Source: Boswellia sacra (Eukaryota; Streptophyta; Magnoliopsida; Sapindales; Burseraceae). Taken from it: DNA of 64,000 nucleotides. The notes under the pieces are model-generated. The model had not been told where the DNA came from. It worked only from the letters and a program-made list of their open reading frames with translations, and made no database searches. Below, in pieces: positions 1 to 12,967 of the stretch. The first letter of the stretch is position 1. Every line of letters begins with the position of its first letter. The stretch lies in contig SNVD02011508.1 of NCBI GenBank assembly GCA_013180625.2, positions 48,277 through 112,276 on the forward strand, in the 5' to 3' direction. A program made the translations under genes and the position numbers.

Positions 1-2484
1 TTAAATTAAAATTTGAATATGTCTAAATATAAAAATCTGAATGATATATATTATTTTTTATTTTAATATCTAAATTAAAATACCTAAAAACTAAATTTAA
101 AAAGAACTTATTTCACTAGTGATTATATTTTCATAGTAAAAGTATTTGCATATCAAACTTTATTATGAATTTAATTTATTTAAATGTGTATAATTAGATA
201 AATAAGTTCTTTTTCAAAAAGAATTTGATATATAAATAAACTAAATAACCATAAAATAATTTTAAAAATATATAGAGAATCATAAATAAAATTAAAAATA
301 AATAATAATATTTCAAAATTAAAATATTAAACTATGTACAAGTTGATTATAAATAGAATTTTATAAGAACATTTAAGACAATTAGATGAATAATAAATTA
401 TTAAGATATTTACAATCAGATAAAAGCTAAAATTTTTAGCCTTTTTCATTCAGATGAAAATATTTTAGATTAAGTCCTAAGTTAAAAAAATAAATATCAT
501 GAAAAGATCTGAAATATGAGAATAAGTTAAATTAATACTTCAAACCAAAAAACATTCAGCTCCTTAATCTAGAAAGTTAAAAAAAATCACTTAAATTTGA
601 ATAATAAGGCTATAAATATAAATACAAATATTTATTTCAAAAATAATATAATTATGTAAATAATATATACATACATACATACATACATATAAATATATAT
701 AAGAATTTATATTATATTTTTATTTGAAAATTAGAAGTTTACATCTATAGTTCATTGGATAGTCGTCCTCTTTGTCATTGACCATCATTTCGGTGCACAT
801 CCGGCAACACTAAACTAATCGTTTTCTCACTGTGTACATAGATATCTAGCCATTATTTTTTATTAAGTCAACATTTAACAGTTGAAAGCTAAGAACAGTT
901 CGGAAGTAAACATTTTTTTCTTGGTCTCCTGCAGTTAAAATATAAAAAATTTTCCATTAAAAGTTACTTAATTGAGTCGATCATTGACCAAGGATCATTT
1001 TGATATAAGATTTGTCTTTATTGGAGTAGCTTCATTGGTGGTGATGGTGACAAATGAGTCACCGACAACATTGGCAACATGCCAGTATACTTGTTGATTG
1101 ACTTTCTAGTTTTCAATTTCTTTAAATCATTTATTAATATTAGGATAATGTTATACTTACAAAATCTATATATAAAGTTACATATAAAGTTAATATGGTA
1201 TCAATCATTCGATGATATATGACTTATTAATATTTATTATATTGACTTTTCGTATATATCATTTTATTTATTTAACGCAACATCAACTTTGTAATAAACT
1301 TATTAAAACAAAAATGTTTTCATGTATTTTTTAAATTTGTGTTTTTGATAATTATATGAATAATTTGAATATAATTATTAAAATCATGGTTAATTAGTTT
1401 ATTAATAACTTTGGTTTAATGTGATATAATTTGTTTTCACATAAATTTTTGTGTGTAGAGTAAGGGTAAATAGGTAAAAAGAATTAAATATTCAAATTAG
1501 CACTTTTTAGGTCTCAAGTAGTATCAAATCCTATCTAGTTCTCAAGTAATAAAAACAAGGGGTCCTTTAATAAAGCAGAAAGACTTTTATCACTTAAATT
1601 TGAAGGGATAAGGGGAGAGACTGGGCAGAAATTAATTGGAGCTGAAGCGAAGAAAATGACAAGGGTAGTAGAGTTAAGTGCAAATCACAGGGTACTTGTG
1701 TATTATTATAGGATTAAGGAACTTTTGAATTTCAAGTTTGTCTCTCGGTTACATATCTATAGTACATTTTTATGCTAAAATATGAAAAATGTGTTTTTTG
1801 AGTTTTGATCATCACAAAGAATAAAGATGCTTTCCCAACTTTTTTTGCGTTTCTACATATCTTCTGCCGCTATATTATCCATGAATAATTATAATACACT
1901 TTCTTCTCTCTTCTTTTTAATGTATGTTCTATTAATTATCAATCATTTTTTACATTTTATTCAGGTGAAATTTATATTAGAAGAGGATACTGGTTTGATA
2001 AGAAAATGCATTTTGTATATATGCAATAACTTTTATACTTGGATCATAACTGGCTTTTGTCATGACCAATTGCAACCACAGCCGAGAATTGAAATATTTA
2101 ATTTTACTATTTATCTTTATTACTTATCTTTGCATTCTAATCTTTATTTAAATTTTGGATTATCATCTAACTTGTTCGTGTAAGTTGCATTTCTTGTAGA
2201 AAAAAAAAAGAAAATGCGGCTACTAGTGAGATTTTAAATGGAGTAGTTTTATTTAATCCCCGCATTCTAACTCATTAATTATATTTTTATTTTATATCTT
2301 ATTACAATTTTACCTTAAAATAAATTTTCTAAATAGGATAATAAAGTATCGTATATTTACATGCATTTTATCCATTAAGTTATAAAACCTAATTCTTTAC
2401 TTAAAATCCTAATTTATATACACTCTATTTTTAAAGTCTGTTTGATATATATTTATCTTTAATTTAATTAATAAATATTTGTTA
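1..2484. other. AT-rich intergenic DNA
   Basis: No convincing gene is seen. The stretch is very AT-rich with homopolymer runs, one ATAC microsatellite, and a 180-bp segment (about 1570-1750) that recurs near 40.2 kb. A 118-codon open frame at 1827-2183 has Leu/Phe/Tyr-biased composition typical of chance frames in AT-rich DNA and shows no motif. Confidence 0.6.
667..686. repeat. ATAC microsatellite
   Basis: Five perfect ATAC units are followed by a degenerate ATAT/AAAT run to about 700. It is a simple sequence repeat, likely length-polymorphic. Confidence 0.9.
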
Positions 2485-3861
2485 TGTCTAGACTTTACAA
2501 CAGTACAGAGAATGCAATTTTACCCTTTACAAAGAAACCAAATTACAAAAATACCCTTCTATATGAAAAATCCAAAATACCCTTGGTTGTTGCGAGACTT
2601 CTGTCTAAGTTGTGGAGAGCTGACCCATGTCACCTCGAAACCTACGATAGATTAGGAGAGCCGTGTTGCAGATATATGATGGCGACTCGTATAAGAAAAC
2701 ATATCGAAGCTTCTAGATGAGATGTGGTGATGGGAACAAACAACAAAAATGAGAGAGGGTAATACTGAATAGATTGGAATAATGCTTATGGAACTAATTT
2801 AATTAAATAATGGCCTATATATTACTATTTGGATAATGTTATGGAGAAATACAGAAATAGCTATGATTGTCCGTTTGATCTGAAACTCGAGGATAGTGAT
2901 TTGAAAGTAATATGTAGACTGATAATGTGAAAGAAATAGTTGGGACATAATTAATCAGGCAAAGGATAGAAACATAGAACGACTATGACCGATAACAACA
3001 AATTGTATGATGATTTGATGCAGATTTTGAATGTGAAAGGTTGTATCTGGACTGTACTTGATGAAAATTATGCTTGCTGGTGTTTTTTGTACAGTGTTTA
3101 GGCTATAAAAGACATGAACAAGGTTGTGCTTAACCTTGATGATCAAGGAATGTGTTTGAGAAGTGTGTTTAGATGTATAAGAGAATGAGGATGATTGTTG
3201 ACTAATAATAAGAATGCGTTTTTAGATGCTTGGCATGTGTTTCTTTATAATTTTATAAAAAATACATGAAGGCTTTATATAGCTTAAGTATAAAAATTAT
3301 AATGGATGTCAACTAGGGTAAGGGATAATAAGAGATCATGTTTGTAATTATCTCTAATTATCCTAATAAAATTATGAGATAAATGTAAGGATAAAGTTTA
3401 ATGATATTTATCTAGGTTAATAAAATATAAGGATAATTCTAGGATAAATCTAGGAAACTTTTACCATCTTGCCCCCACCCCTATCTTTAAGTATAATTTA
3501 CTAAAATACCCCCCAATTGGGCCTTGGCTTTAACACATTGGGCTAAGTAGGCCTCATATTTCCTGTTTATGCCAATCACTCCATACCCCACTAAGAAGTC
3601 CCAAGGGTGGCTTGGTCTACTTGATCTGAGTACACAAATTGAATATTGTTTCATATTCAAATTCAGATTTAGAGTTCAAATTCATATTTGGGCCCATGGG
3701 GCTTGATTAAGCCCAATAATGATTTTGCTAGCGCTAGACTTTTTTTAATAGGCTTTTACTGATTGTACTAGATGCCATTGCCATGGACTTAGCACAGATT
3801 ATACAGTTCAGAGTTCAGATTCAGATTGGGCCCATGGGGCTTCAGCCAAAATCAAGCATCA
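2485..3861 (-). repeat. 3' LTR of the Tat-type element
   Basis: This 1377-bp repeat aligns along its whole length with 14164-15709. Shared blocks include the start TGTCT-GACTTTA, the stretch around ATATATGATGGCGACTC, the 'GATGATCAAGGAATGTGTTTGAGA' region and the end with GGGCCCATGGGGCTT and CATCA. It lies downstream of integrase on the coding (minus) strand, so it is the 3' LTR. No good polypurine tract is visible on the minus strand next to its inner edge, which suggests decay there. Confidence 0.85.
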
Positions 3862-4805
3862 ACATAAAATACCCCAATTGGGTGGGCCATGTAGAATGTC
3901 GAGATGGGCCACACAATTGTGAATATGATTGTCTGTATTTGATTCTGGATGATCATGTTTAGCTCTTTTATGTTCTCACAACAGTAAAGATTTTCACCTA
4001 ATTGTGCATGCCTAATTTTTCGAGCTCAAATGATATTGCAGACCTTTGTTTGTATTTTATGCTGAGCGCTTTGTCTGTAGTCATCTAGCATAATGGTTTT
4101 TAACTCCTGCATGCCTATAAATCGGGCTAAGCTTGAATCAAGTTGCTTAATTCATGAATTGGACTCAACTTGAGTTTTCTATGGGTTTCCTATTTTAGAG
4201 TCCACTTGGACTCAACACATTAGAGGACTTTATTTCTCTTGATCTATTTAAAGATTTTTGTATAGAACTTGCTTTGCTTTGTGGGCTCTATAGATGATGG
4301 GCCAAAGAGAAACTGGTTCTAACCTCTTCGGTGAAGTACAACTCATTAAATCTTTTTACCTTCTAGTTTGACTTTAACTTTTCATCTATCTTCAACTAAA
4401 ATTCAAATTTCCAAATGCTCATCAAATTCTGAACTTTCAGCAAGATTTTCTCTAAGATTGTTACTCTCCTAAGAGCACTTTAAATAATGCCTCACTCTGA
4501 TTTTGCCTTACCTTTGAATTTAAAATTCAAAATCACATCTTTTCTGCCTTTTGTTGTTGCTTCTTCTGCTGGTAAGTATTTTTGGTTTTTGCCTGATATG
4601 ATTAATCTCTTGGTTCTCATCTCTTAGATCACTTGACTCTTCGGTTGCTTTTATGTTTTAGTGTTTTAAAGCCGTTTCCCTTTTCTTTGCTACAATTCTG
4701 TCTATCAAGTATTTTTTTTGCTTTCTTTGCTGATTAGGGTTCAAAAGAGCTAAGTTCTTCTTTTTCTCCCTAATTTGTTATGCATCCTTGCTTTTTATGT
4801 GATTT
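3862..4805. other. Non-coding internal region between 3' LTR and antisense PMD gene
   Basis: No open frame of note. It lies between the LTR and the plus-strand PMD frames and probably holds the promoter or leader of that antisense gene. A GTAAGTA splice-donor-like site sits at about 4571, soon after a pyrimidine-rich stretch. I saw nothing decisive. Confidence 0.4.
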
Positions 4806-7782
4806 TTGCATCTTTTCTATTGTATGATTCTTTGTCATTGTATCTGTAAAATAGGCTCTTTTCTACATGACCATTTGTTTGAAACCTTGGGGATGTTTAT
4901 CAAGAAGATTAAAGAAAATCTGTTGAAGTTGACCAATACACGCAAGATTGTACATAATGGTGTTCTCCTTTTAGCTGACTCTATATCCCTCTGTAGGATT
5001 TTGAAAGGTGATTACCATGCAATCCCAATTTATTTTTGTAGTCTGTCTGGATCTTCTGGTGGTTGGAATGAATGGGTCAACATTGAGATGAATAATGCCT
5101 TTCCTTTTGATAGATTGACCATGTTGGAATTGTTGATGCTTTAATTTCTTCTAAGCGCTACTATCTACAGAAATACTTTTTCTTATTGAGCAATTGGTTC
5201 AGAGATGGTGTTATGCAACTCACACTTTTGTAACTGCTTAGAGTGAATTTACCCCAACTTTGGAGGATATTGCTGTAATTTTAGATTTTTCATGTTCTTG
5301 TAAGGGGGATCTGATTGCTATCCTCTTATCTATTATAGAAATAGATGTGCATGATTTCTCAATGAAGGCTTTGTCTCAATGTCAATACGAAGGTGGCCAC
5401 AAATATGATTTTCATCCTAATTTCTTTTCCTGGATTAGGTACTTTTTTGGTTCTTTTTCTCATGACATATTTTCTATTATACCAGTCTATGAGTTTGAAT
5501 TTAGGCTTGAAGCCTTGTTTTATTTGTGGTTTAATAAATTTTTTTGCAATTCTAGAAGTGATGTGGTAGTTCCTCAAGTATTTCTCATAGCTATCAAGTT
5601 GGCGTAGGGAATATGTTTTCCTTTGGCTCCTCTGTTTTTAAGTTGTTTGAATTAAACTCTAGATGAGCTTTATAACTGTGAGCTACTTTCTATTGGGAGA
5701 TTTGCCTCCTGTATCTGCTTCATGTCTCCAAATATTTATGCTTGAAAGAATTAGTAAATACGCCTTTTGCTTCATCGTTCATTGCAAGTAATCAAGGCTG
5801 ATTATTCCCATATAGTCTTGGCATGATAGATTAATCCTTCCTTCTCGATATCCATTATGTTCTCATTAGCTCTATCAGAAGTCTTTTGAAGAGAGTATCA
5901 TCAAGTGTTTGGATTATGAAAGATAGTTTAAGGCTAGGCCTTACTTTTTTGATGAAATGGATTTTTCTGTACATTCCTATTTTAAGGGTATACCTTCTAC
6001 TGTACTTCTATCTCTGCCTTATTTGGACGCTAGTGGTAACTTAGTTTTAGGAGGCTATTTTTTGCATCATCAATCTAGATATCTGCCTGGCTTCAATAAT
6101 AATTTTGAGTTTGTTGCTATTGCTTATATAATATATATAGAGTACTTCATTAGTTTGGTATGGATTTGGCTATTACCGTATCTCAAGTTTTTAGTATCGA
6201 CAATCTTTTTGTTATCTCACAATTTATTCCCTCTCGCTTGAGACAGCTTAAGGGTATAACTGGTTTGCATCTTTCTGTTGCTGGAGCTCATAAGAGAGGC
6301 TCTCGTTCTGTTAAGTTTAATAGTCTCTAGAAAATAACTCTTCAATCAATTTTAGATTTTGTGAAATCCCATTTTGTAAAACCCATTGGTGATGAATTTG
6401 TAGACTGTTCTTTGTGCCTACATGAATTTTTTGTTTCTCTATCAAATCTATATGTGAAACTTTCTTCTCCCTTCACCTTAATTATTGGCAATAAGTATGA
6501 AATTCTTGGTGTTAAAGACACAAAATTTACTATTTCTCGTGCTAAAGGTAGTGCAAAAGCTTGCAGTACCAATGTTTTTCCTTCTCCAAAACGTTTTATT
6601 GAAGTAGTTAAGAAAGAAAAGACCATCCCTAAAAAGTCTGTGGCTGGTTTTTCCAAAGGTAAGCACCCTTTTGTAGGAGCTCATGTTTGCAAAGCTATCA
6701 CTCTTCAACAATCAGTCCTAAACATGTTAATCTGAGTGACTCTGCTTCTAAGAAATCTTCTTCTAAAGACAATTCTATATCGTCTTTTGAAGCTAAGAGT
6801 GAACGTTAGATTACTTAAGTATGTTTCTATTATTTGTATAATTTTTTTTTTATTTTTCTGTATCTGTTTTGACTAGAAAGTATTTGTAGGGTCAACTTGA
6901 GCATGCCATGTCTGAAGAAGACAAAGATGATACTGACAATGGAGCTTACAATACTGATTCGGTTCTGGGAGCCTTTATGCAATAAAGGAGATTGAGATTG
7001 CAAAAAGGAAGAGATAAGCCCTTGAGGAAGAAAAATCTAAAAGAAAGAAGGGTAAATTTGCTCATGAACCAAAGATTCCTAAAATTAAAGTCACGAGTCC
7101 TCTAAAACCTTTCGCTGGTTATAAGTATTCTGTATTGTCTTTTGTGTTCTTTTTTCAAGCAGATCTTTGATACCTTCTTTCTTCTTCTTTCTTTTTAGGT
7201 GTTGCTTCTGCTTCTACTACTCCTCTATAAACTCTATCTATAGCTACTAATATTGTTCAACAGACATTCAAGGAGTACTGGGCTTCTTATGAAGACAAAG
7301 ATCTTATTTTTGTGCCTATTGATATTCTGTATAAGCCTTCTATTGTTAAGGCTCCTTTTAAGGGCTAGATATTCCTGTGGACTTGATCCCCTTTTTAAAT
7401 AGTTTTGAGAACAAATAGACAAGTATTCTGGATGGTTGCACTCTTCCGAAGAGATGGAAAGAAATAAGAGTGAGTCTCCTAGGTCATGTTTTGAAAGGTA
7501 TGACTAGCATTTCATTTGATAATTTGAGTTTTGTAACTTGCTTTCTTGAATAGCTACTTAGAAGGATTTGGTGCAGACATAATTGGATGTTGGTTTCCTA
7601 ATAAAGCGTATTGATGAGTTGGCCAGGGCTTTCTATGGGCTGTATCACAAAAATGACAAGCTTCTTCTAGTAACCTCTCAATTAGGTTCTACCCAAAATG
7701 ATCTCATTGTTCTTCAAGCTCAATATACGGAGCTACATAACCAAATGGAGACTCTGCAAAAGAAAATCTCTGATTTGGAATA
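4806..7782 (+). pseudogene. Antisense extra gene of the Tat element: plant mobile domain (PMD) protein, broken
   Basis: Plus-strand frames, opposite to gag-pol, line up as one decayed protein gene: 4806-5144, 5230-5607, 5957-6241, 6361-6735 and 7583-7783. The frame through 5230-5300 reads THTFVTA, a stop, then SEFTPTLEDIAVIL. The 'F.PTLEDVA.LLGL' pattern is the hallmark of the plant mobile domain, a transposase-related domain also found in host MAIN/MAIL proteins. The stop sits where PMD proteins usually have Trp (TGG to TAG). The last frame (about 66 codons) is Gln/Leu/Glu-rich and looks like a coiled coil. A CTTTTTAG/GT acceptor-like site near 7199 suggests introns. Extra ORFs of this sort, often antisense and sometimes PMD-like, are known from Tat/Ogre elements. 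It is not functional as it stands. Confidence 0.6.
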
Positions 7783-8216
7783 AGAGAAGACTTCTCTGGT
7801 TGCTTTGTTCTGCTCCGATGTCTTGGTGACAGTTGCTGAAGTTTGGAAAGGTCTTCGTGCTGATGATAGACTATTTTTAATGCTTCTATTATTTGATTTC
7901 TATGTTTTTGGTCGACATGTTTTTGTTTTTTGATACAAAGGTACCATTTTGCACTTATGAACTATTTTGAATTTTGTTTGGAGGACTATTTCAAATAAAA
8001 TATTATGAAATATTTGACTTTATTGTCTCTTTCATTGCTTGCAATAATTACAATAAAAAATGTGAACATCACTTATTAATTTTTTTACACAACTACTCAA
8101 CAGAAATAAATTTTTAACGAGTTGCCATTGGTAGGATCTGCTAGGTCTTTTTCTTCTATATTTGTGAAAAGAAAGTACCCATTGTTATAGGCTTTCTTGA
8201 TGATGAAGGGGTCAAC

Positions 8217-9300
8217 CTATGATAGAGAAAACTTTAAAGGATGAGGCATGTTTTTTCTAACATGATCAGCTACTTTAAGCACTAACCTCCCTTCATTGAT
8301 GTTTTTGGTTTTTACTGACTTTGCATAAGCCAAAGCTACCATTTTTTGGTATAACTGCATTTTGTATTGAGTAATCTTCCTTTCTTCTTCAAATGTTTCC
8401 AATTCTTTCCTCCTTATCTGTTTGTTAGTTTTTGTATCATCAGAGAATAGAGTTCTTGCTGTAGAAACCTCTATTTCTAGTGGTGAAATTGCTTTTTGTT
8501 CTATAGACAAGTAGATAAGGTGAAAACCTAGTTGGTGTTCTTAGTGCTGTTCTATATGCCCATAGAGCATCTGGTAAGTGGACAACCTATCTTCTGTATA
8601 CTTATGGATCATCTTGCTAAGTATTTTAAGAAGTGTTTTATTCGTTGCTTTAGCTTGTTCATTTCCTTAGGGATAATATGGAGCTGACCGGACATGTTTG
8701 ATTCCATACTTTTCCAAAGTAGCATGAACTTGTCTATTGACAAATGAAGTGCCATTATCAGAGATTATTTTGTATGGGATTCTGTATTTGTAGATGACAT
8801 TTTCTCTGATGAAATTTGCTACTACGGGCCTTGAAGCTTTCTTCAAAGCTTTGGCTTAAACCCACTTGGTAAAGTATTCTGTAGCAGTAAGAATCGAGGT
8901 ATACCCATGCGATGATGGGTGAATTAGCCCAATTAAATCAAGCCCCCAAGTATGGAAGGGCTAGGGGGCCCTTATGTTTTGTAAGGCTGTAAGATGCTGA
9001 TAGAGCACATTGTTGTATATCTGGCATGTGCGACATTTCTCCATGAATTCTTTCGCTTGTTGCTTCAGTCCTTCCCTAAAATGGCTTTTGTCTAGGAGTT
9101 GTTTGTATAATTTCTTTCCCCTTTGATGTTCCCCACAATCTCTGGCATGGATTTCTTGTAGAACTTTTCTGGCTTCAAGTGAACTTAAACAACTCAGTGG
9201 TTCCTTATTGAGTCTTTTTCTGAATAAGATGTTTACATGGATGAAATATCTTTTTGCAACCTTTTGGATTTGATGTTTAAAATTGGATCCCACCAATCTT
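8217..9300 (-). pseudogene. Integrase of the Tat-type element (zinc-binding, core and C-terminal parts)
   Basis: The frame at 8961-9296 carries the integrase zinc-binding region, with His-rich text followed by CRTCQIY. The core is visible at about 8550-8800 on the minus strand with ISDNGTSF (second catalytic Asp) and HVRSAPYYP-stop-GNEQAKATNK. In this family the last motif is normally QAEATNK and its Glu is the third catalytic residue; here it is Lys. An in-frame stop replaces the Gln after YYP. The C-terminal part, 8217-8510, ends with EGRLVLKVADHVRKN, typical of the tail of Ty3 integrases. The enzyme would insert element DNA into the genome, but this copy is dead. Confidence 0.8.
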
Positions 9301-9832
9301 CTTCATATGAAATTGTTAATACCTCTACTCTTCGGTACTCTACATAGCACTTTAGGCAAGTAATTTACACTTCATCAGCTTGTTTTTTCATTTTTGGCCA
9401 AAAGTAACCTGCTCTCTGTAGCTTTTTGTATAAATTGACTTTCCCTTTTATTCTACAATTCTTCTAATGAATTTGTTAGAGTCTCTAGATAGCTTCTTGT
9501 TGACCCAAATATCTGATCATGATTCCTTCTAGAAGTTGCTTGTACAAACCCCTTAGTATTATCATGTAGTCCTTCAATTGTTTTAAATTACCCAGGATAT
9601 TTCCTTCTTTCAAAGCTTGATAGATAGGAAATCTTCAGTCTTATGTTGAGAGTTGGAATTCAAAACTATAGTAAGTTTCAAGTATAGAGGAAACTTTCTG
9701 CAAAATGTTTATAGCCGTGTTTCCCTATTCTGGATGAAGCTTCAATCTTATAGTGGCAAGTGTATCTGTTATCCTGTTGTTAGCCTCAGGTGCATGTTCT
9801 ATCTCTATTACTTTGAAACTCTTAACAAACTT
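9301..9832 (-). pseudogene. Decayed pol linker between second RNase H and integrase
   Basis: There is no long open frame. By position this is the linker between the second RNase H (9833-10156) and the integrase zinc-binding region. Short minus-strand stretches keep pol-like composition but stops and frameshifts are dense. Confidence 0.5.
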
Positions 9833-10156
9833 CTATGCCATTATTCTGTATGGTGCTAAGGCTATTTCTTTTACTAAAAACTCACCCCGTAATTGATTAA
9901 CCACTAGATTAGAGTCCCCTATGAGCTTAATAGATTCCACTCCTATTATAAAAGCTATTAGAAGTCCACTAATTGCTCCTTCGTATTCTGCCATGTTATT
10001 TGTCGCTGCAAGTGCTAATTTTATCACCCATGCTATTGAATTCTTTTCTAGATCTGTTAAAATAATTCCTACTACTTCTGCAGATCTTGCAGTACCATCA
10101 AAATGACAAATCCAGAACTCAGTTATTTCTTCTACCTTTGCATTTACTTCTGGCAA
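9833..10156 (-). pseudogene. Second (archaeal-like) RNase H domain of the Tat-type element
   Basis: The 107-codon frame contains FDGTARS, then NNMAEYEGAISGL, then LIGDSNLVVNQLRGEF. These match the Asp, Glu and Asp active-site blocks of type I RNase H (D in FDG, E in AEYE, D in GDS). It lies after the native RNase H tail of RT (10230-10711), so the element has two RNase H domains. A second, archaeal-type RNase H is a known feature of plant Tat elements. This is the best preserved piece of this pol, with all three acidic blocks visible, although the flanking frames are broken. Confidence 0.75.
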
Positions 10157-10229
10157 TCCTCTAGGTATTTCTTCAGATAAAACGACTTTGTTTTTATTCG
10201 AGAAGGCAGTGATCAGGTCTATAATAGCT

Positions 10230-11567
10230 TAGCTTTTAATAGCTTTTGGTGTGATACAGATAATATCATATTCTATCAATTGTAATAATCATCTTGCTAA
10301 CCTTTTAGATAACAGGTTTTATGAGTACGTACTTGAGAGGGTTTGTTTTCGCTATAAGCTCTAGCTTGTGTGCGAGGAAATAACGTCAAATTTTTTAGCA
10401 GCATAAATTAATGCCGGACACAGATGCTAAGGATATGTATACTTTCTCTCACCTTTTGTCATTTGTCTACTGATGTAGTAAACTAGATTCTCGACCTCTT
10501 CTTTATTGTCTTAAACGAGTAAAGCCCCAATTGCTGTTGATGTATTTGCTAGGTAGATCTTTATAGGACTTCCTTTTATAGTCGCTTTCATTGTGGGTAG
10601 ATGTAGGATAAGCTTTTGGATTTTCTGTAGTGCATGACTATGTTCTTCTTTCCACAGAAATTCTGACTTTTTCTTGAGCAAAGGAGTGAAAGTGGTGATA
10701 AGGGCTGCCAATCTAGGAACAAATCTTCATATGAAAGAAAGGTTACCAAGTAGACTTTTCAACTCTTTCTTGGTTGATTTAGTTGCAACAAAAGCAATGT
10801 TCTGGATTTTAGTTGGATCAACATCTATTCCCCTCTGGTGAACAATAAACCTTAGAAATTTGCTTGATGAGACTCCAAAACACATTTTTTTGGATTCATT
10901 TTTAAATTGTAAAGACAAAATCTCTCAAATACCCTCTTCAAGATTTTTGGATGATCCCTTCTTAGTTTTGATTTCACCATTAGATTGTCGACATAATTTT
11001 CAACCTCCTTTACTATCATATCATCGAAAATGGCTATCCTTGCTCGTTGATAAGTAGCCCATGTTTTTTTTAATCCAAAAGGCATCACAGTGTAATAAAA
11101 GTTACCAAAAGTGTTCAAAAAGCAATTTTGTGACATCTCCTAGAGACATTTTGATCCAGTTATATCCATTGAAGTCATCCATAAATGAGAGCATTCTATG
11201 TCCTACAGTTGAATAAATGAGAATGTCTATATTTGGCAAAGGCAATTCATCTTTACGACATGCTTTGTTGAGATTGCAAAAGTCGATGCATATCCATATT
11301 AGACCATTCTTCTTTTTGATAAGTACTATGTTTGCTAGCCAGGTTGGATGAATAATCAGGTTAATGAAACTAGCCGCCATTAACTTCTCCACTTCCAATT
11401 TGATTTGGGCTTCTACTTCTGGATCGAAATTTTCTTCGCGGTTGCTTGACTGGATTGAACCCCAATTGGACGCTTAAAGGGTGACATACCACATCTGGAT
11501 TTAATCCAAACATATCTTCATATCCCAATGTGAAGACATCTTTATATTGTTTGAGGATTTTGATCAA
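10230..11567 (-). pseudogene. Reverse transcriptase and native RNase H of the Tat-type element
   Basis: Minus-strand frames at 11370-11567, 11102-11398, 10852-11136, 10727-10918 and 10511-10711 tile one Ty3 RT. Visible blocks include the lead-in with PLSVQ and PVKQ, IVLIKKKNG and CIDFCNLNKAC, then MPFGLKK followed by ATYQRA, then NYVDNLMVKS. The last block is the YVDD active site with its second Asp changed to Asn. The connection domain has FLRFIVHQRGIDVDP. Then follows the RNase H remnant with the 'HALQKIQKLI' and 'IKIYLANTSTAIGALLV' regions, where Asp of the usual YLA-D block is lost. Several frameshifts separate the pieces. It would have copied element RNA to DNA. Confidence 0.85.
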
Positions 11568-12640
11568 TTCCTTTATTTCTGTATTAATAAGTTAAGATCC
11601 AATTGAGAGTTTTTGTTGCTTATTTGACTCTGAACTAAGATCAATTTTTCCAACATTTCTGTCACATCATTTGTACCATCTTGCATACATTTTGGTACAA
11701 TTTGTATCTTCTATTCTATTTCTGCGTCATTCTCTACTGGCACTTCCTTATGTGTTTTTGTAGTAGCACATAAATTTGTTTCTCTAGGGCCTTCCCACAT
11801 GTTGTGTTTAGGCCCCACACATGATCATAATCAGTATACCAATTTCCTTCCGAATAGTTTGGTTTTGGTAGAACGAATGGGACCTTTCCTTTTTTCTTCT
11901 TTCCTCTGTTTTTCTTATAATACTTGCTGTAAATCAGTATTTTCTTCCCATTTTGGTATTGGTATTGGCTGAAACTTAAAAATGGATCCTGTTTCTATAG
12001 TGGCATACTCATCATAAAACTCCACATCTGCTAGATGGTTTCTGTTTTGTAAAAAAGGGTCTGATTTGCTGGAATCCGGATGGGTTTAAGACCTATTCTT
12101 CCCTTTACACATTGATGGTAGGTAGATACTACTAATTTATGTTGATTCAACCAAGGTCTGCCTAATAGAATCTGATAACTAACATTCACATCTAGCACAT
12201 GGAATCTAATGTTAGCTCATACATGTTATAGAAAGATTTATCTAGTGAACTTTCTTGATATGTGGAATCATCGGCATCGGTGTCTTCCTATAGAAAGGTC
12301 TATAGATACAATGGTTTTTTCTATACTATTTTTAAACCCTACTATTTTAATTACAGATCCTACTATTTTTCCTTAATCTATCCCTGCTGCTTCTAGAATC
12401 GACAAATGGATAATATTGATAGAGGAGCCCGTATCTATTAAAGCATGTCTAATTATCACATTATTTATTTGAGCTTCCAGATAAAAAGGCCTACCATGGT
12501 TTGCATGTAGGACTTCCATATCTTTATCTATAAATGTGATTGCGTTCATGCTCTCCAGAAATGCTTTGTTGGATCTTGATTCTTATGCATAACATTCTGG
12601 ACCATATTATGCTGAAACTTTTATCAGGGCTCCTACAGTA
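11568..12640 (-). pseudogene. Protease region of the Tat-type element
   Basis: On the minus strand at 12421-12450 the codons read HALIDTGSSINII, an aspartic protease active site (D-T-G-S-S) of the Ty3 type; the DTGSS codons are 12435 down to 12421. The segment SILEAAG follows directly. The rest of 11568-12380 is the spacer between protease and RT, with no long open frame. The protease would cut the gag-pol polyprotein. Assignment rests on the motif and its correct position between gag and RT. Confidence 0.7.
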
Positions 12641-12967
12641 GCAATTTTGGCTTGGGGAAAATAACCTGTTTGGTCGTACAGAGACATGAATTTTGGGTTG
12701 TGTTGAAGCCATCGAATTATAGGATTTGGATGCTGTTATGGAATTTATTTCTTTGTGTCACTTACTATAGAACAACTGCAAAAAGTGCGCTTTTATTTTC
12801 ATCTAGTACTATAAGGGTTACAACAACCTTTTTTAGCTTATGAACAGGAAGAGGATTTTCTTCAATGATCTGTCTTTGCTCTTGAAGTTCAAGTGTTCCA
12901 TCAGCAATCTTCTCAAGAACTATTTATCGTATTACCTGACAAGCAATAGTGGCATGTCCCATCCTCC

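Noticed and set aside
1827..2183. 118-codon open frame
   Set aside because: Biased Leu/Phe/Tyr/Asn composition, no motif and strong AT bias; most likely chance.
4806..7782. PMD frames as a free-standing host gene
   Set aside because: They lie wholly between the LTRs of the Tat-type element at the place where such elements carry extra ORFs, and I saw no separate insertion flanks.
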